Positions 32,863 to 44,326 of a stretch of 64,000 bases of DNA are shown piece after piece. The number at the start of each line of letters is the position of its first letter. The stretch's first letter is position 1. The notes under the pieces were generated by a model. That model was given only the letters and a program-made list of their open reading frames with translations. It ran no database searches and was not told the origin of the DNA. Position numbers and translations under genes: made by a program. This DNA is from Zeugodacus cucurbitae (lineage: Eukaryota > Arthropoda > Insecta > Diptera > Tephritidae), in contig NC_071669.1 of NCBI RefSeq assembly GCF_028554725.1, positions 29,750,001 to 29,814,000 on the forward strand, given 5' to 3'.

Positions 32863-34080
32863 TTAAAAAACACTTAACTCTCTTTTGCTTATTCTGCCTG
32901 TCCCAGGTTTGCCCATAATAGGCGCTCCTGTATGAAAATGTACTGGAGTAGGACTGTTAAATCTGTTTAATAAGAATAACGACTCCACGTCTGGTTTGAC
33001 CAGAATGGTCGCGCCTGTATGAAAATGTCCGCGAGTGAGGACTGTTAAATTTGAGGGATCTTGCGAGAATGCGATATAGTTTGGGGTACTTATGCTCATT
33101 TAACAATCCCGCCCCTTAGCCGATGGTTAACCTAGAACACGCTATAATTACGGTGTACATTTGATTTATATGCCCTTTGTTTTGTTTTTACATGTGCATG
33201 GATGTTGATATTGTACAACTCCATGTCGTTTTGGTGGTAGTCGTACGACGTACCGACAATTATCTGATCGAGTAGTTGTGTCTTCATAGAAGTTTTCACA
33301 ATACTAATATTCTGTGGTTGCAATTGGTATTCGGGGAGTTTTTCTAACTTCCTAATTTTCCTTAATTGTGTATTAAGGTGTTTATTTGAAATTTCTTCAA
33401 CTTTAGTTGGCATGGCTGTTTCTATAACTTAATCACTTAGTATCCAACCGAAAATTGTGTTTTGTGCTAAAAGAGTGTTTAAAATTTTATCAACACCTTC
33501 AAGTATTATTGAATCTCTATTTGGGCTGGAGTATTGCAGTTGGGATCTGCTAAGGTCAGGTGTGAAACCTAATTTGATAGCTTGGAAGCATGTTTGTTAG
33601 TTGCGGTAAGACAATAGCATCTGCATGAATGCGCTGCATAATGGGCCATATTTTATTCGAGTTTAGTATTACTCTTCCGCCCATTCCCGTAATTTCAAAT
33701 TTAGCTTGCTTTGTTGGAAGTTTTAGTTTATTTTATGCCTTATACGCTATGAATGATCGTTGTGATCCTTGGTCTATTAAGGTTTTAAGTTTGAGCAGTC
33801 CTCCTCGGTGTTCGATGGAGACAACTGCTGTCGGTAGTAATACCTTACTTTGGCTTTCGCTATGTAGTGTTTGTGTCATTTGTACCTTTAAGCAGCATGG
33901 TGTCCCTTAGCTATTTTCGACAAGCAGTTTGTACAGAGTCTTTTTGATCTGACAAAGTTGTTCCTTTCGACAATCTTTAATTTGTTAAACTTCTCGCAAG
34001 ATTTTAGTTTATGCCCTCTTGTGCATAGTTTGCGTGGCGTATATTTTTTATGTTTAGGTGTGAAGACGAAGTGCGTTTGA
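32863..34080 (-). pseudogene. BEL/Pao LTR retrotransposon remnant
   Basis: Reading the minus strand from about 34070: a zinc-binding region (RGHKLKSCEKFNKL, ERNNFVRSKRLCTNCLS), then the retroviral-type aspartic protease region (PTAVVSIEHRGG, LKTLIDQGSQRSFI). After it come DPNCNTPAQIE and IAQNTIFGWILS-like phrases, and, after a large deletion, the integrase C-terminal block DPSNLTVLTRGHFHTGA, partly duplicated (VHFHTGAPIMGKPG). This is the BEL/Pao order (gag zinc finger, protease, then integrase), with RT and RNase H deleted. Numerous stops and shifts. No LTRs were identified. Confidence 0.7.
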
Positions 34081-34425
34081 TGCCCGAGATCTTCTTAAAA
34101 ATTCTCTATTCTTTAATAAATAAGTAAATAATTTAATAAATATATTAAAAAAAAATATGTCGGTTCTATGTAACCGGTACAGACCTGAATTCCTCAAAAT
34201 TGTTTGCGCTGAAATAACAAAAACAACAACAACAAATTAAATAAATAAATAATTTTACACATTTTCTATATTTTAAATGCATAGCTTTTTATTTAAAATA
34301 ATTAATGTTAAAAAATATTACATTGTTTTAAATTTTTTATTAAAAAACTTATTTTCCACGATTAACCAAAATTTGGTGGAAGGTTTGAGTAATTTCAAGT
34401 TGTTACTGCGACATCTTCAGGCTTG
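34081..34425. other. AT-rich interval
   Basis: No gene. Contains a run of ACAACAACAA and AAATAAATAAAT simple sequence around 34215-34245. Confidence 0.5.
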
Positions 34426-34960
34426 TTAAATTAGCCCCCTCTGCCTGGTTTCAATGTTGGCAAGGCTTTCACAAAATAAATGAATTGCGGATCTCTCCGT
34501 TCCACCGACCAATATTTCCTTGGCTAACGTCGTAACTCTTTGAAAATCTCTATTCGAGCTTTCAAGAAATTCTTCTATTTTGCGTTTTCGTCTAGTCTCT
34601 GTCTGTGTCTGTGTCTGCGTCTGCGGTGCTTGAGAAACTATATTCAAATTAACTCTACTACAGGCGGATTCACCAAAGTCGCTAAGGAGGGTGTCGTCAC
34701 CCTCAATCACTACTGTTCAATAATTGCCTGGTGTGCTGAAATTTCATATATAATAAATAATACAATTATACAACAAAAGTATACAAAACTTACTTCAAGT
34801 TGTCCCTTTCCACGTCATTTAAAAACATTAAACTTTCCATCCAATTCCACGTTTTGTCTTGCGAATCCGCGCCACTTCCCGATGTTTTCTTTTAAATCCT
34901 TGTAAAATGTGTCGCTTAGGGTTCGCCTACTGGCCTTTAGCTTCTCACCTAAAAACATTC
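34426..34960 (-). pseudogene. Possible MADF/Myb-SANT-like gene remnant, spliced
   Basis: The minus strand has a first piece (GEKLKASRRTLSDTFYKDLK, then TWNWMESLMFLNDVERDNL in a shifted frame) followed by a consensus donor GTAAGT (about 34797). An acceptor-like TTTCAG lies about 50 bp downstream on that strand. The second piece reads IEGDDTLLSDFGESA, a QTQTQTQTET run, RKRKIEEFLESSNRDFQRVT and ERSAIHLFCESLANIETRQR. The layout of a basic N-terminal domain plus a short C-terminal helical tail resembles MADF/SANT-like proteins, often transposon-derived. The assignment is weak and the reading frame is already broken. Confidence 0.35.
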
Positions 34961-35040
34961 AAAACATATATAAATATTAATTTTCCGGCTTTTATAGTAT
35001 AGGAACTTGTTTCGAATTGAATTAGCTTTTCTTCCATTTT

Positions 35041-36179
35041 TATACTCTCGCAACATGCTGCACAGAGTATCATAGTTTTGTTCACATAACGGTTGTTTGT
35101 GTCACCAAGAAATAAAAGAGTTAGATATGGGGTTATATATATAAATGATCAGCATGACGAGTGGATTTGAAATCCGGATGTCTGTCCGTCCGTCTTTCCG
35201 TCTGTTTATCTGTCCGTCTGTCCGTGCAAGCGATAACTTGAGTAAAAATTAAGATATCTTAATGAAACTTGGAACACATATTGCTTGGCACCCTGAGGAG
35301 GTTGCTTTCGAAAATGGGCAAAATCGGTCCACTGCCACGCCCACAAAATGGCGGAAACCGAAAACCTATACAGTGTCATAACTAAGCCATAAATAAAGTT
35401 ATTAAAATAAAATTTGGAACACAAGATCGCATTGGGGAGGGGCACATTTGGATGTAATTTTTTTGGAGAAGTGGGCGTGGCACCGCCCTCAAATAGGTTT
35501 TTTGTATTTATTTCGCAAATCAATAAAGCTATATAAACCAAACTTTCTGCAGTCCTTTCTCAAAAATGAAAGAAATCGGATAATAACCACGCCCACCTCC
35601 CATACAAAGGTTTGGTTGAAAATTACTAAAAGTGGGTTAACTCGTTAAGAAAAAACGTCAGAAACACTAAATTTCACATGAACAATGGCAGATAGAAGCT
35701 GCACTCATATTTTTTTACAAAATGGAAAATGGGCGTGGCATCGCCCACTTATGGGTCAAAAACCATATCTCAGGAACTTCTCGACCGATTTCAATGAAAC
35801 TTGGTTTATAATAGTTTCCTTACATCCCAATGATATGTTGTGAAAATAGGCCAAATCGGCCAACCACGCCTACTTCCTATATACCAGAACTTTGAAGACG
35901 ATCTGAATCGTTTACTTTACAATATATAAAGTACGCACTAGTGAAGATATCGGTGCAGAACTTTGCACAAATACTACGTTTATAGTGTGGCAGCCCCATT
36001 CTAAAAATCGCCTAAATCGGACCACAGGTTTTCAAGGGTTTCCAACTTTCAATGGACTTTATACAATATTATGACGAATATGTGGGTCAAATTGTGTATT
36101 ATATAATATTAATAAAGTTAAGTAAATTGCGAGAGTATAAAATGTTCGGTTACACCCGAACTCAGCCCTTCCTTACTTG
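35041..36179 (+). mobile_element. DINE-1-like element, copy B (complete, 1139 bp)
   Basis: This is the best full copy in the window: hairpin start TATACTCTCGCAACATGCTG, a GTCTGTCCGTCCGTC tract, CCACGCCCACAAAATGG, CCACGCCCACCTCCC, then GCGAGAGTATAAAA, the TTCGGTTACACCCGAA hairpin and CCTTACTTG. It is flanked by a T-run on the left and TT on the right. Non-coding throughout. Confidence 0.78.
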
Positions 36180-36244
36180 TTGAAGTTTTACTTCTTATAT
36201 GAGTTCGGAAGAGTTGCGATAATTGTTGCTGCAACTTTATGCAT

Positions 36245-36898
36245 AAACATACATATGTACATGTTTATATGTCATTGAACAAACACACAAACGTACATTT
36301 GTATATGCGTGCACGTAAGTTTGTCAACCACCAAAATTCAAAAGCAATGTTCTACAAAAAAACACAAACGCCAAAAATTTATGTCGATATGTTTGCATGC
36401 TCATACATATTTACGACAAGCCGATTTTCTACCAACAACGCAATGTAGCGTCGCGCAGGCGGCCATCAATTTTTCGACACGTCGAGCTTTACAGAGTCGT
36501 TTCAAGTGATCCCTCCGTAATTATAAATGCGCAAAATATGTATTGGATAGTATTGACTTACTATTAGCAAATATAAATAATTAAATGTATTTAAATATTC
36601 TACTAATATATGATGCCAAATATTAATGTACTACAATTGATTGTAGTAAGAATCAAGACAGAAAACAATCCATAATAATATGAGTTGGGGACAAGGACCT
36701 CTTTGCCTGCGAAAACCCGACACTGATTACAAGTCTGTGATAAAAAAATTACTATTTGCGGTCATTTGTTGTCCGTGGCAACGAAGATTTTACAAGAAAT
36801 GTACTACAAAACATACATATGTACATGTTTATATGTCATTGAACAAACACACATACTTACATTTGTATATGCGTGCACGTAAGTTTGTCAACCACCAA
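36245..36898. repeat. 90-bp direct repeat, 563-bp spacing
   Basis: 36245-36333 and 36808-36898 share AAACATACATATGTACATGT, TATGTCATTGAACAAACACA and GTGCACGTAAGTTTGTCAAC. The right copy lies inside the open frame that leads to the endonuclease domain, so it has become read-through coding sequence there. It may be part of a Helentron end or a local duplication. Confidence 0.75.
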
Positions 36899-37790
36899 AT
36901 TTATATTATCCCAGTGAACAAACAGAAAAAATTTTATCATGGCATTGGAAGCAATGACAGGCCATGTCGCGCTTTGCGAGATGAAATGATAAAATTACGT
37001 CGAAATCCAATTGTCACCTTAGAAAAAGAATTATTCGAGTTTCTTAGCCCAAGAAAATGTTTATCAATAATATCATTCAATTGTCAAAGTCTTCGTGCTC
37101 ATGTTGATTATTTCTCAGATAGAGTGTTTAAACAGCCAAACATCTTGATGTTATCAGAAACATTTATGAACGACAACGAGCCTCCTGTATCCGTACCAAA
37201 TTTTGATTTCTTTGTAAGATTTCAACGAAATGAAACAAGAAATTCAGGCGTTGCTATTTATCACAATGAACAAGACAAATGTCATATTCTCACTCCTCAT
37301 TTAGATATAAAGGCTCCGTACGCGAGTGATGTTGATGTGACGATAAGAATTGGCGATTTGTGTGCGGTAGAATGCAAAATGAACCCTAGATAATCATAAC
37401 AATAAAAAATTGAATTTAATTGCCATTTATATATCACCAAATTCATCGATGAGAGATATACTGCAACTGCAGGTTCGCAAGCTTTTGCAGATATTATCGG
37501 AGAGCCAGTAGAGTATAGCGAACAACTGGAACTCCTTGCGGGAGATTTTAATGTAAATTTCTCATTGCCAGAAGCTGAACCATTACTGGCATTCCTCAGA
37601 GAGAAATTTTCATTAGAAATGATCCTACGACAAAAGGAAGTACGAATATTGATGCGGTATTCGCGAGAAAGATAGATAAAATAGATGTAAGACATTTCAT
37701 ATCTTATTTTCGTTATCATAATCCAATTATAAATATCATTGATATCAATTCGTCAGAACCCAGAAATGATAATTGATTTGGACTTTGGTT
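36680..37790 (+). pseudogene. Helentron-type endonuclease (EEP fold), frameshifted
   Basis: The 237-codon frame contains KCLSIISFNCQSLRAHVDYF, PNILMLSETFMNDNE and GVAIYHNEQDK and stops at 37391. Other frames continue AIYISPN, GDFNVNFSLPEAEPLLAFLR, STNIDAVFARKIDKIDVRHF and ISYFRYHNPI to about 37760. The order FNCQSLRxH, LSETxM, GDFNxNF, TxIDAVFxR is that of apurinic-like endonuclease domains fused to Helentron Rep/helicase proteins. No helicase is attached, and the first 90 residues are low-quality sequence including the 90-bp repeat. It could instead belong to another element class using the same EEP fold. Confidence 0.6.
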
Positions 37791-38460
37791 TATAAAATGT
37801 GCATAAAAAATTTATAAAATGTGAATTTAAGAAAGTGTCTCTCGCTAGTTTTCTTTCATACCAAATGATATGCATTTCTTGGAATATCACTAAGAAGTAT
37901 AACTTCATCCGCGCGTAGGGACTCCACGCACTCTTTTTTTTATATGTTTTGTTTATTTTTTTATCTTTTGTTTATTTTCAGTGAACAGCTGAGCGCAATT
38001 TAAAATGTTGCCGAACTTTAATAAAGAGTTAAATATTTGATTGTTGTCAGCACTGCAGAATTCGAACTGTCAAATCAGAACTTTTTTTTGCATGCAAATT
38101 CTCACATGCAATTTTATACTTCAATTTTAAGAATTTTTTCCATTTTTTTCAAAAAACATGATTTTTTTGTACTCATTTATTCATTTTAATTATTTTGTTA
38201 TTGAAACTGTTGAATTTCTTAAAATAATAATAGTCAAATTACAAATTACGAGAACACTCTATTCAAACATGCGCACACAACTTGTAATTTACAAAAAAGC
38301 ACAAATTACGTTTTAATAGAAATTGTAATAGAAGAGTAAATTTTGTTTGTTAATTGTGAATATTTATAATTATAGAAAAGCAGTGATATAATTAAAAGTA
38401 CAGCAAATCTAACACGTCTCCCAAAAAATTACTCTGAAAAAAAATAAAACAAAAATTATT
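37791..38460. other. AT-rich interval with a shared repeat
   Basis: No gene. 38128-38205 (TTTTAAGAATTTTTTCCATT, TACTCATTTATTCATTTTAA) is repeated with changes at 43107-43190, so both belong to an unnamed dispersed repeat. Confidence 0.5.
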
Positions 38461-38890
38461 TCACACTTTTATACGACGAGTCGTGCACTCTGGGAAGTTA
38501 CAATGATGTAGTTCAAGTCTAGTTAGATAATTTTCAATTTGTTCTCTAGAAAAATGATACTTTATATCAATATGTTTAGTTCTTTTGTGACATGAATGAT
38601 TATTAGTAATACATTTACAACCCGGATTATCTTCGCAAATTTTTATTGGTTCCAGCAACTCAATCTTTACACTTTTTATGATAAAAAAAAACAACAAAAT
38701 GAGCATGATTGAAACATTTGAAATAAATATCCCTTCGTACCTTTTCTATCAGTTTCGCTTCCATACCAATCAGAGTCAACAAAACCTATTAAAATATTTT
38801 TATAATCAGTTTTCTTAATATAAACTAACTTTAAATCGATAGTACCTTTAAGGTATCGGAGAACCCTTTTTAAACATCTCCATATTTCTG
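38461..38890 (-). pseudogene. Copia RNase H fragment, element 2
   Basis: LRYLKGTIDLKLVYIKKTDY, LIGFVDSDWYGSETDRKGT, EPIKICEDNPGC, CHKRTKHIDIKYHFSREQIE: these are the copia connection, RNase H start and RNase H end. The central AASSTEAEY region is deleted and the frame is broken. Residues differ from copia element 1 at many positions, so the two are separate lineages. Confidence 0.7.
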
Positions 38891-38959
38891 AATTATTTTT
38901 GTAGATATTTATTATTTTTATGAATTGAATTGATATGAATTATTTTTTTAGATATTTAG

Positions 38960-40900
38960 GTTCGTCGAGAGAGGACTTTACTGTTCAATTGCCTACTCAG
39001 TTCAAAGTAGCACCTGTTGGCGAGAGTGATTCTGCGCTGGATTTCGAGGCTGACATTGTTGGTGTTGTTGATACTGGTTTCCAGGTATACGAAATTATCT
39101 ACAACTTCAAAGTTATGACTGTCAAAAGTTACGTGGGAGCCAAGACGCGATACCTCGTTTGGTATCGAACGGCTCGGAGAGATCCTTCCAATCATGACGA
39201 AGCTTTTGATGTTGCTCACACAGCCGTATTAGTTTTGCGGGGATACCAAATTCAGACATCGCGGCTAAAGGCAGCTCCTTTTCGTGCTGTCGAAAGCAGC
39301 TTTGAAATCGACAAAAAGGTGGTGTGTGTCGATCCTCTATTCACGGGTCTTCTCCAAGATTTGACGCATTGTGAATATCTGGTCCATGGTGGACTTTCCA
39401 GGTCTAAAGCCACACTGATAAGGTCCAATCAGTTTGTTGACGGTGGGCTTAAGTCTTTCACACAGTACGCTCGATAGAACCTTATAGGTGATATTTAGGA
39501 GGATTATCCCACGGTAATTGGCACAGTTTGTGGGATCTCCTTTTTTATGGATTGGGCAGAGCACACTGAGATTCCAATCGTCAGGTCTGCTTTGTTCCGA
39601 CCATATTTTGCAAAGAAGCTGATGCATGCACCTTATCAGCTCTTCGCCGCCGTATTTGAATAGCTCAGCCGGTAATCTATCGGCCCCTGCCGCTTTGCTG
39701 TTCTTCAGGCGGGTAATTGCTATTCGAATTTCTTCATGGTCGGGTAATGGAACATCTATTCCATCGTCATCGATTGGGGAATCAGGTTCGCCAACTCCTG
39801 GTGTAGTACTTTCACTGCCATTCAGCAGGTCGGAGAAGTGTTCCCTCCATAATCCCAGTATGCCCTGGACATCGGTTACCAGATTACCACCTTGGTCTCT
39901 ACATGAGGATGCTCCGGTCTTGAAACCTTCGTTAAGTCGCTTCATTTTTTCATAAAATTTTCGAGCATTCCTTCAGTCTGCCAGCTTCTCAAGCTCTTCG
40001 TACTCACGCATTTCAGCCTTTTTCTTTTTTTGTCTGCAGATGCGTCTCGCTTCCCTCTTCAGCTCGCGATATCTATCCCATCCCGCACGTGTTGTGGTCG
40101 TTTGCAACGTTGCGAGGTAGGCAGTCTGTTTTCTCTTCGCTGCGAGACGACATTCCTCATCATACCAGCTGTTTTTTTGACTTTTCCGAAAGCCAATGGT
40201 TTCGGTTGCAGCGGTACGTAGTGAGTTTGAGATGCCGTCCCACAGAGTATTTCGTGGCTGTCTGTTGTGTTTGCAGCTTTTCGACGTCGAACCTTCCTTG
40301 TGTTTGTTGACGGGCGTTCTTTGCTGCACAGAGGCGGGTGCGCATCTTCGCTGCAACCAGATAATGGTCCGAGTCTATATTTGGTCCTCGGAGCGTACGC
40401 ACATCTAAAACACTGGACACATGTCTTCCGTCTATCACAATGTGATCGATTTGGTTACGCGTGTTTCGATCAGGAGACAGCCAAGTAGCTTGATGTATTT
40501 TCTTATGCTGGAATCTGGTACTACAGACGACCATATTTCGGGCCCCAGCGAAGTCGATCAGCCTCAGGCCGTTTGGCGATGTTTCGTCATGGAGGCTAAA
40601 TTTTCCGACTGTTGTGCCAAAGAGACCTTCTTTACCCACCCTGGCGTTAAAATCGCCAAGCACGATTTCATCCACCGGGGTGAATGCCAGGACTCAGCGA
40701 CGGATTCTCTCTCCCACCAAAAATCCAACACCAAATTTGTGCTCCTTTATATGGCCGCTGTAGTAGATGTCACAAGGACCCACCTTCTTCCGTCCTTGTC
40801 CCGTCCATCGCACTTCTTGGATGGCGGTGATGTCAGCCTTTAGTCGTATGAGGACATCAACCAGCTGGGCATAGGTACCTTCCCAATTAAGGGTTCGGAC
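38960..40900 (-). pseudogene. RTE ORF, copy 4 (endonuclease plus partial RT)
   Basis: Endonuclease: TWNVRTLNWEGTYAQLVDVL, AIQEVR, then after a deletion GDFNARVGKEGLFGTTVGKF, RNQIDHIVIDGRHV and NIDSDHYLVAAKM. Linker: WYDEECRLAAKRKQTAYLAT. RT: ITRLKNSKAAGADRLPAELF, GDPTNCANYRGIILLNITYK, CGFRPGKSTMDQIFTMRQIL. The palm with YADD is deleted and the C-terminus restarts at NFEVVDNFVYLETSINNTNN. It is the only copy here that shows the extreme endonuclease N-terminus, so it helps define the ORF start. Confidence 0.85.
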
Positions 40901-40925
40901 ATTCCAGGTGCATACCCTTAAATCA
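38960..40925 (-). mobile_element. RTE-clade LINE, copy 4, with endonuclease region
   Basis: On the minus strand it starts near CACCTGGAATGTCCGAACCC, the N-terminal endonuclease motif TWNVRTLN, and ends at the CTCTCTCGACGAACC segment of the C-terminal domain. Two internal deletions are visible: one joins FTPVDE to IVLGDFNARV in the endonuclease, one joins SIPNEVS to RLGSHVTFDSHNFE, removing the RT active site. Confidence 0.85.
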
Positions 40926-41078
40926 TTATCCTTAAAACGTTTGCAGGGGTTGTATGCTATTAAACAGCCAATTAAATTACGACATTGCGCATCACATCTG
41001 TCATCTGAATTTAAAGCCTCATAATCGAGTTTACTTGGAAGTTGAGTACTAACAGGTTTCAGTCAAACTGAAAATTTT

Positions 41079-41560
41079 TATATTCTCGCAACAAAGTTGC
41101 TAAGAGAGTATTATAGTTTTGTTCACATGACGGTTGTTTGTAACACCCAAAACTAAATGAGTCGCAACCAAACTTTCTGCAGTCGTTTCTTTTAGCCACT
41201 TCTTAATAAAGTCCAAAAATGAAAGAAATCGGATAATAACCACGCCCGCCTACCATACAAAGGTTAGGTTGAAAATTACTAAAAGTGGGTAAACTCACTA
41301 ACGAAAAACGTCAGAAACACTAAATTTCGCATAATAAATTGCAGATGGAAGCTGCACTCAAATTTTTCGATTTCCTCGAACATGAGGACCTCGTTGCTTC
41401 TAACCTTATATTAGGGTTTCCAACTTTCAATGGACTTATATGACGATATGACGAATATGTTGGTCAAATTGTGTATTATATAATATTAATAAAGTTCAAT
41501 AAATAAATTGCGAGAGTATAAAATGTTCGGTTACACCCGAAATTAGCCTTTCCTTACTTG
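41079..41560 (+). mobile_element. DINE-1-like element, copy E (internally deleted)
   Basis: Both termini are present (TATATTCTCGCAACAAAGTT; GCGAGAGTATAAAA, the TTCGGTTACACCCGAA hairpin and CCTTACTTG), but about 650 bp of the body, including the GTCTGTCCG tract, is missing. T-run and TT flanks match other copies. Confidence 0.75.
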
Positions 41561-41627
41561 TTCTGTTTAATTTTAATTCCAATGAAATATCGAATCTTAA
41601 ATAAGTCCGTCATTCTAAATTTATTCA

Positions 41628-42107
41628 TCAAATAATTTTACGTTCTTTCATAGTTTTAGTATTCGCTGTTGCAATAACCAAATCATCTACATATAATACA
41701 CACATAATTCTTATCAATATATCCGCTTTGTCAAGTATATAAATGTAATGATCTACAGTCGAATTCACAAAACCCAATTCCTTTAATACGCCATCAAACA
41801 CATCAAACCAACATCTAACAGCTTGCTTAAGACCGTATATGACTTTATTTAATTTACAGAATTTGTCTGTATCACAGGATAATCCTGGAGCAATTTGGTT
41901 GGATAAAGCCAATATAAAACTAAATCTCGAAATTTTAGCTACTGGGGAAAACTTTTCATTATAATCATTTAAATATTCTTGTGTAAAGCCTCGTGCAACA
42001 AGTCTTGCCTTATGCTTGACTGGGTTGCCTAGTTCATCGTGCTTTATTGTAAAAACCCATTTACAATCAACTATATTTCTTCCTCTATTACTGTTCCCAA
42101 TAAGATC
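41628..42107 (-). pseudogene. Copia reverse transcriptase fragment, element 2
   Basis: A 160-codon frame reads NIVDCKWVFTIKHDELGNPV, KARLVARGFTQEYLNDYNEK, SPVAKISRFSFILALS, KLNKVIYGLKQAVRCWFDVF and the active-site block CVLYVDDLVIATANT. The YVDD catalytic box is intact, but the segment between the fingers and the KLNK motif is deleted (about 50 residues missing after FILALSNQIAPG). The upstream edge is a hAT-type MITE end at 42108. Confidence 0.8.
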
Positions 42108-42153
42108 CAAGAATGATAGAAGACAAGATTACGACAGGCTGAAGCGTTCACGA
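42108..42153. mobile_element. hAT-type MITE end, second copy (truncated)
   Basis: CAAGAATGATAGAAGACAAG and the following ATTACGACAGGCTGAAGCGT match the left end of the MITE at 5073-5630. Similarity stops at 42153; no second inverted end was found nearby. Confidence 0.75.
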
Positions 42154-42167
42154 TAGTACCTTTTTGG

Positions 42168-42881
42168 AGTTAAATGGCAATCTCGGTAGTTAGAGTGGCT
42201 TGACTGAATTATTAGCTGCCATCGATTGGTCACTTCTCTGCTCGCTATCTTTGGGCGCTGCTCGCCTGTCAAAAATTTTACATGTGAAAGCAACAACAAT
42301 GATATCTAGTTGAATTCGTGCTGGAGAGTATGCGAATACCTCATTAAAATTTCAATAGTCGCTTGCTGAGTGCTACCAAGTTTTGTTTTACTTATTTTAG
42401 AACCATTTTACTATTGTGAACGGCTCAAAGTACAAATTACTGTCAAAATAATAAAAATTGTTGTACACAAATTTGAAATTGAAAAGGGCAGGCGAAGATA
42501 AATCGTTAGTATTTTTGTAGTGAATTTATTGAATAAAAAACTTTAATAAAAATTAAATTTGTTGCAGAAAACGTTAGACATAGACGGTGGTTGAAGAGTT
42601 CAGTGCAACCAAGTATATACAATTCGATTTCAGTGCCGCCAGTTTGTATGGAAATTTGGAAAGTTTGTTCGATTGGCTTGTCTATAGCAGTTAGCCAATC
42701 GATCACAGCTATTGTCTCATGAGACAATTGAGCACTTCAACGAAACGTATCAAGAGAAACTTCCCTACAAGACGGAGCTAACTCATACACCACTACACAT
42801 GCAAAGTTTTTCAGCTTTTACCAACACATACGCAATAGTAAATTTTTGTAGTTAAATGGCAATCTCGGTAGTTAGAGTGGC
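42168..42881. repeat. 32-bp direct repeat, 682-bp spacing
   Basis: AGTTAAATGGCAATCTCGGT continuing AGTTAGAGTGGC occurs identically at 42168-42199 and 42850-42881. The intervening DNA and the rest of 42900-44090 show no recognised gene. 43298-43316 holds a small hairpin (GGCACTT, loop, AAGTGCC). Confidence 0.8.
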
Positions 42882-44131
42882 AACATTCATTAACCCTAAT
42901 TTTTGTATGTATAAGAGAGAGATGTACGTACTACAATGAACCGATCAAAATCTCCGCCATGGCCGCCTTTCATATGAAAAGAAAATTTGAAGTGAGTGGA
43001 TGTAATATGATATTGTTTTACATCAATGGTCGGCACGAGAGGAATTGTCACTGTATAGGTGAGCACGAAATAATGAATATCCAGTAAGAACTCTGTAGCC
43101 TAACATTTTAAGAATGTTTTTAATTTTTTCATGAAACATGAATTTTTGTGCTCATTTATTCATTTTAGTTATTTTATTATTTAAACAAATATATTAGAAC
43201 ACAAAAGCATTAACTTTTCTGTCTTTAAATAGCTTAAAACCATAAATATAATACACAACATAAAACGACATTCATAAAAGTAGGCATTTCGCGCAGGGCA
43301 CTTATGCAAAGTGCCATAGCCAAGCGCGATGTTTACTCGTTGCTGGCAAAGATAACATGATACAAAACTCTTTCATTCGTGAGAGAACTGTCAAAGTCCT
43401 CATTTTTTATAACAATTGGCAGTGGTGCCACTGTGAGAAAACATAAGTTAGGAGATTATTAATAGAGACTTCTTAACCAATATTACGCCAACACATAAAC
43501 TTATAAATATATATTTTAAGATAAACAATAAACATCTACACATAAAAATAATCAAATATTATAATAATAAAAAGTCGTACATATTATAAGTCAACATAAA
43601 CAAAAATTTAGTTTAGTTTAATTTAGTAACATATATTTATTTATATTTTATAAACAAATAAACACCTTAATATATTCTCTAAAAGTTTAAGAGAAAATTT
43701 GTACCCAGATATGTATTTACGTAAATGGTATTTAACACTGCTAAAGAAAGTATATTAATAAATAGCCACCGTTTCTTAAATAATATATACATATTAACTC
43801 CATTTAAATAAAAGTTAATAATAATTCAAAATCACAAAAAAAAACGTATCGTACAAAAAACGAACTATTACATCATTTATTTCTGAGGGATTCTTAGTGG
43901 TAACTCGTCATTTTGACTGTCAGCTGTTCAGTAGCCCATGATCTGGCTTTGTTGCCAACATCAAAAATTAGTAGTTAATTAGATAGAGCGTAAGCGTACG
44001 TGTGACTTGAGTGGGCACAATTGTGGTATGGTGTACCGACCACTGTTTTATATACATATATTTTCTCTTTACAGAGCGGTACTATTGTTGACTGGATGCT
44101 GCAGCTTATTTTAAAGAAATAACTGCAGAAA

Positions 44132-44223
44132 ATGGCAAAGCAAGCTGCAACGCACATCTGGTGCGTACATGCAAAACTAAAAAGAGAAGCAGAACAAGGA
44201 TTATGCCACTTTAGGCAGATGAG
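44132..44223 (+). CDS. Possible upstream exon of the kelch gene
   Basis: Reads MAKQAATHIWCVHAKLKREA then EQGLCHFRQM and meets a GTGAGT donor at 44224. An acceptor TTTTCAG ends at 44310 and another AG at 44326. Neither junction gives an unbroken frame into the kelch repeats, so the link is doubtful. Confidence 0.3.
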
Positions 44224-44326
44224 TGAGTTGAAAATATCAAAACTTTTGTATATACTAAACATAAAATCTTTTGTTAGAATATACTTTTATCTTTTTATTA
44301 TCCTTTTCAGATATTTGCAAACTTAG

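Larger units (their letters stand above)
38461..42107 (-). mobile_element. Copia-like LTR retrotransposon 2, split
   Basis: RT sequence (41628-42107) and RNase H sequence (38461-38890) lie in the right order on the minus strand, separated by an RTE copy (38960-40925) and a DINE-1-like copy (41079-41560). The simplest reading is one copia element split by two later insertions with some loss of sequence. Its upstream edge is cut by a hAT-type MITE end. Confidence 0.65.

Noticed and set aside
43298..43316. microRNA-like hairpin (GGCACTT/AAGTGCC)
   Set aside because: The stem is only 7 bp, far shorter than a miRNA precursor.
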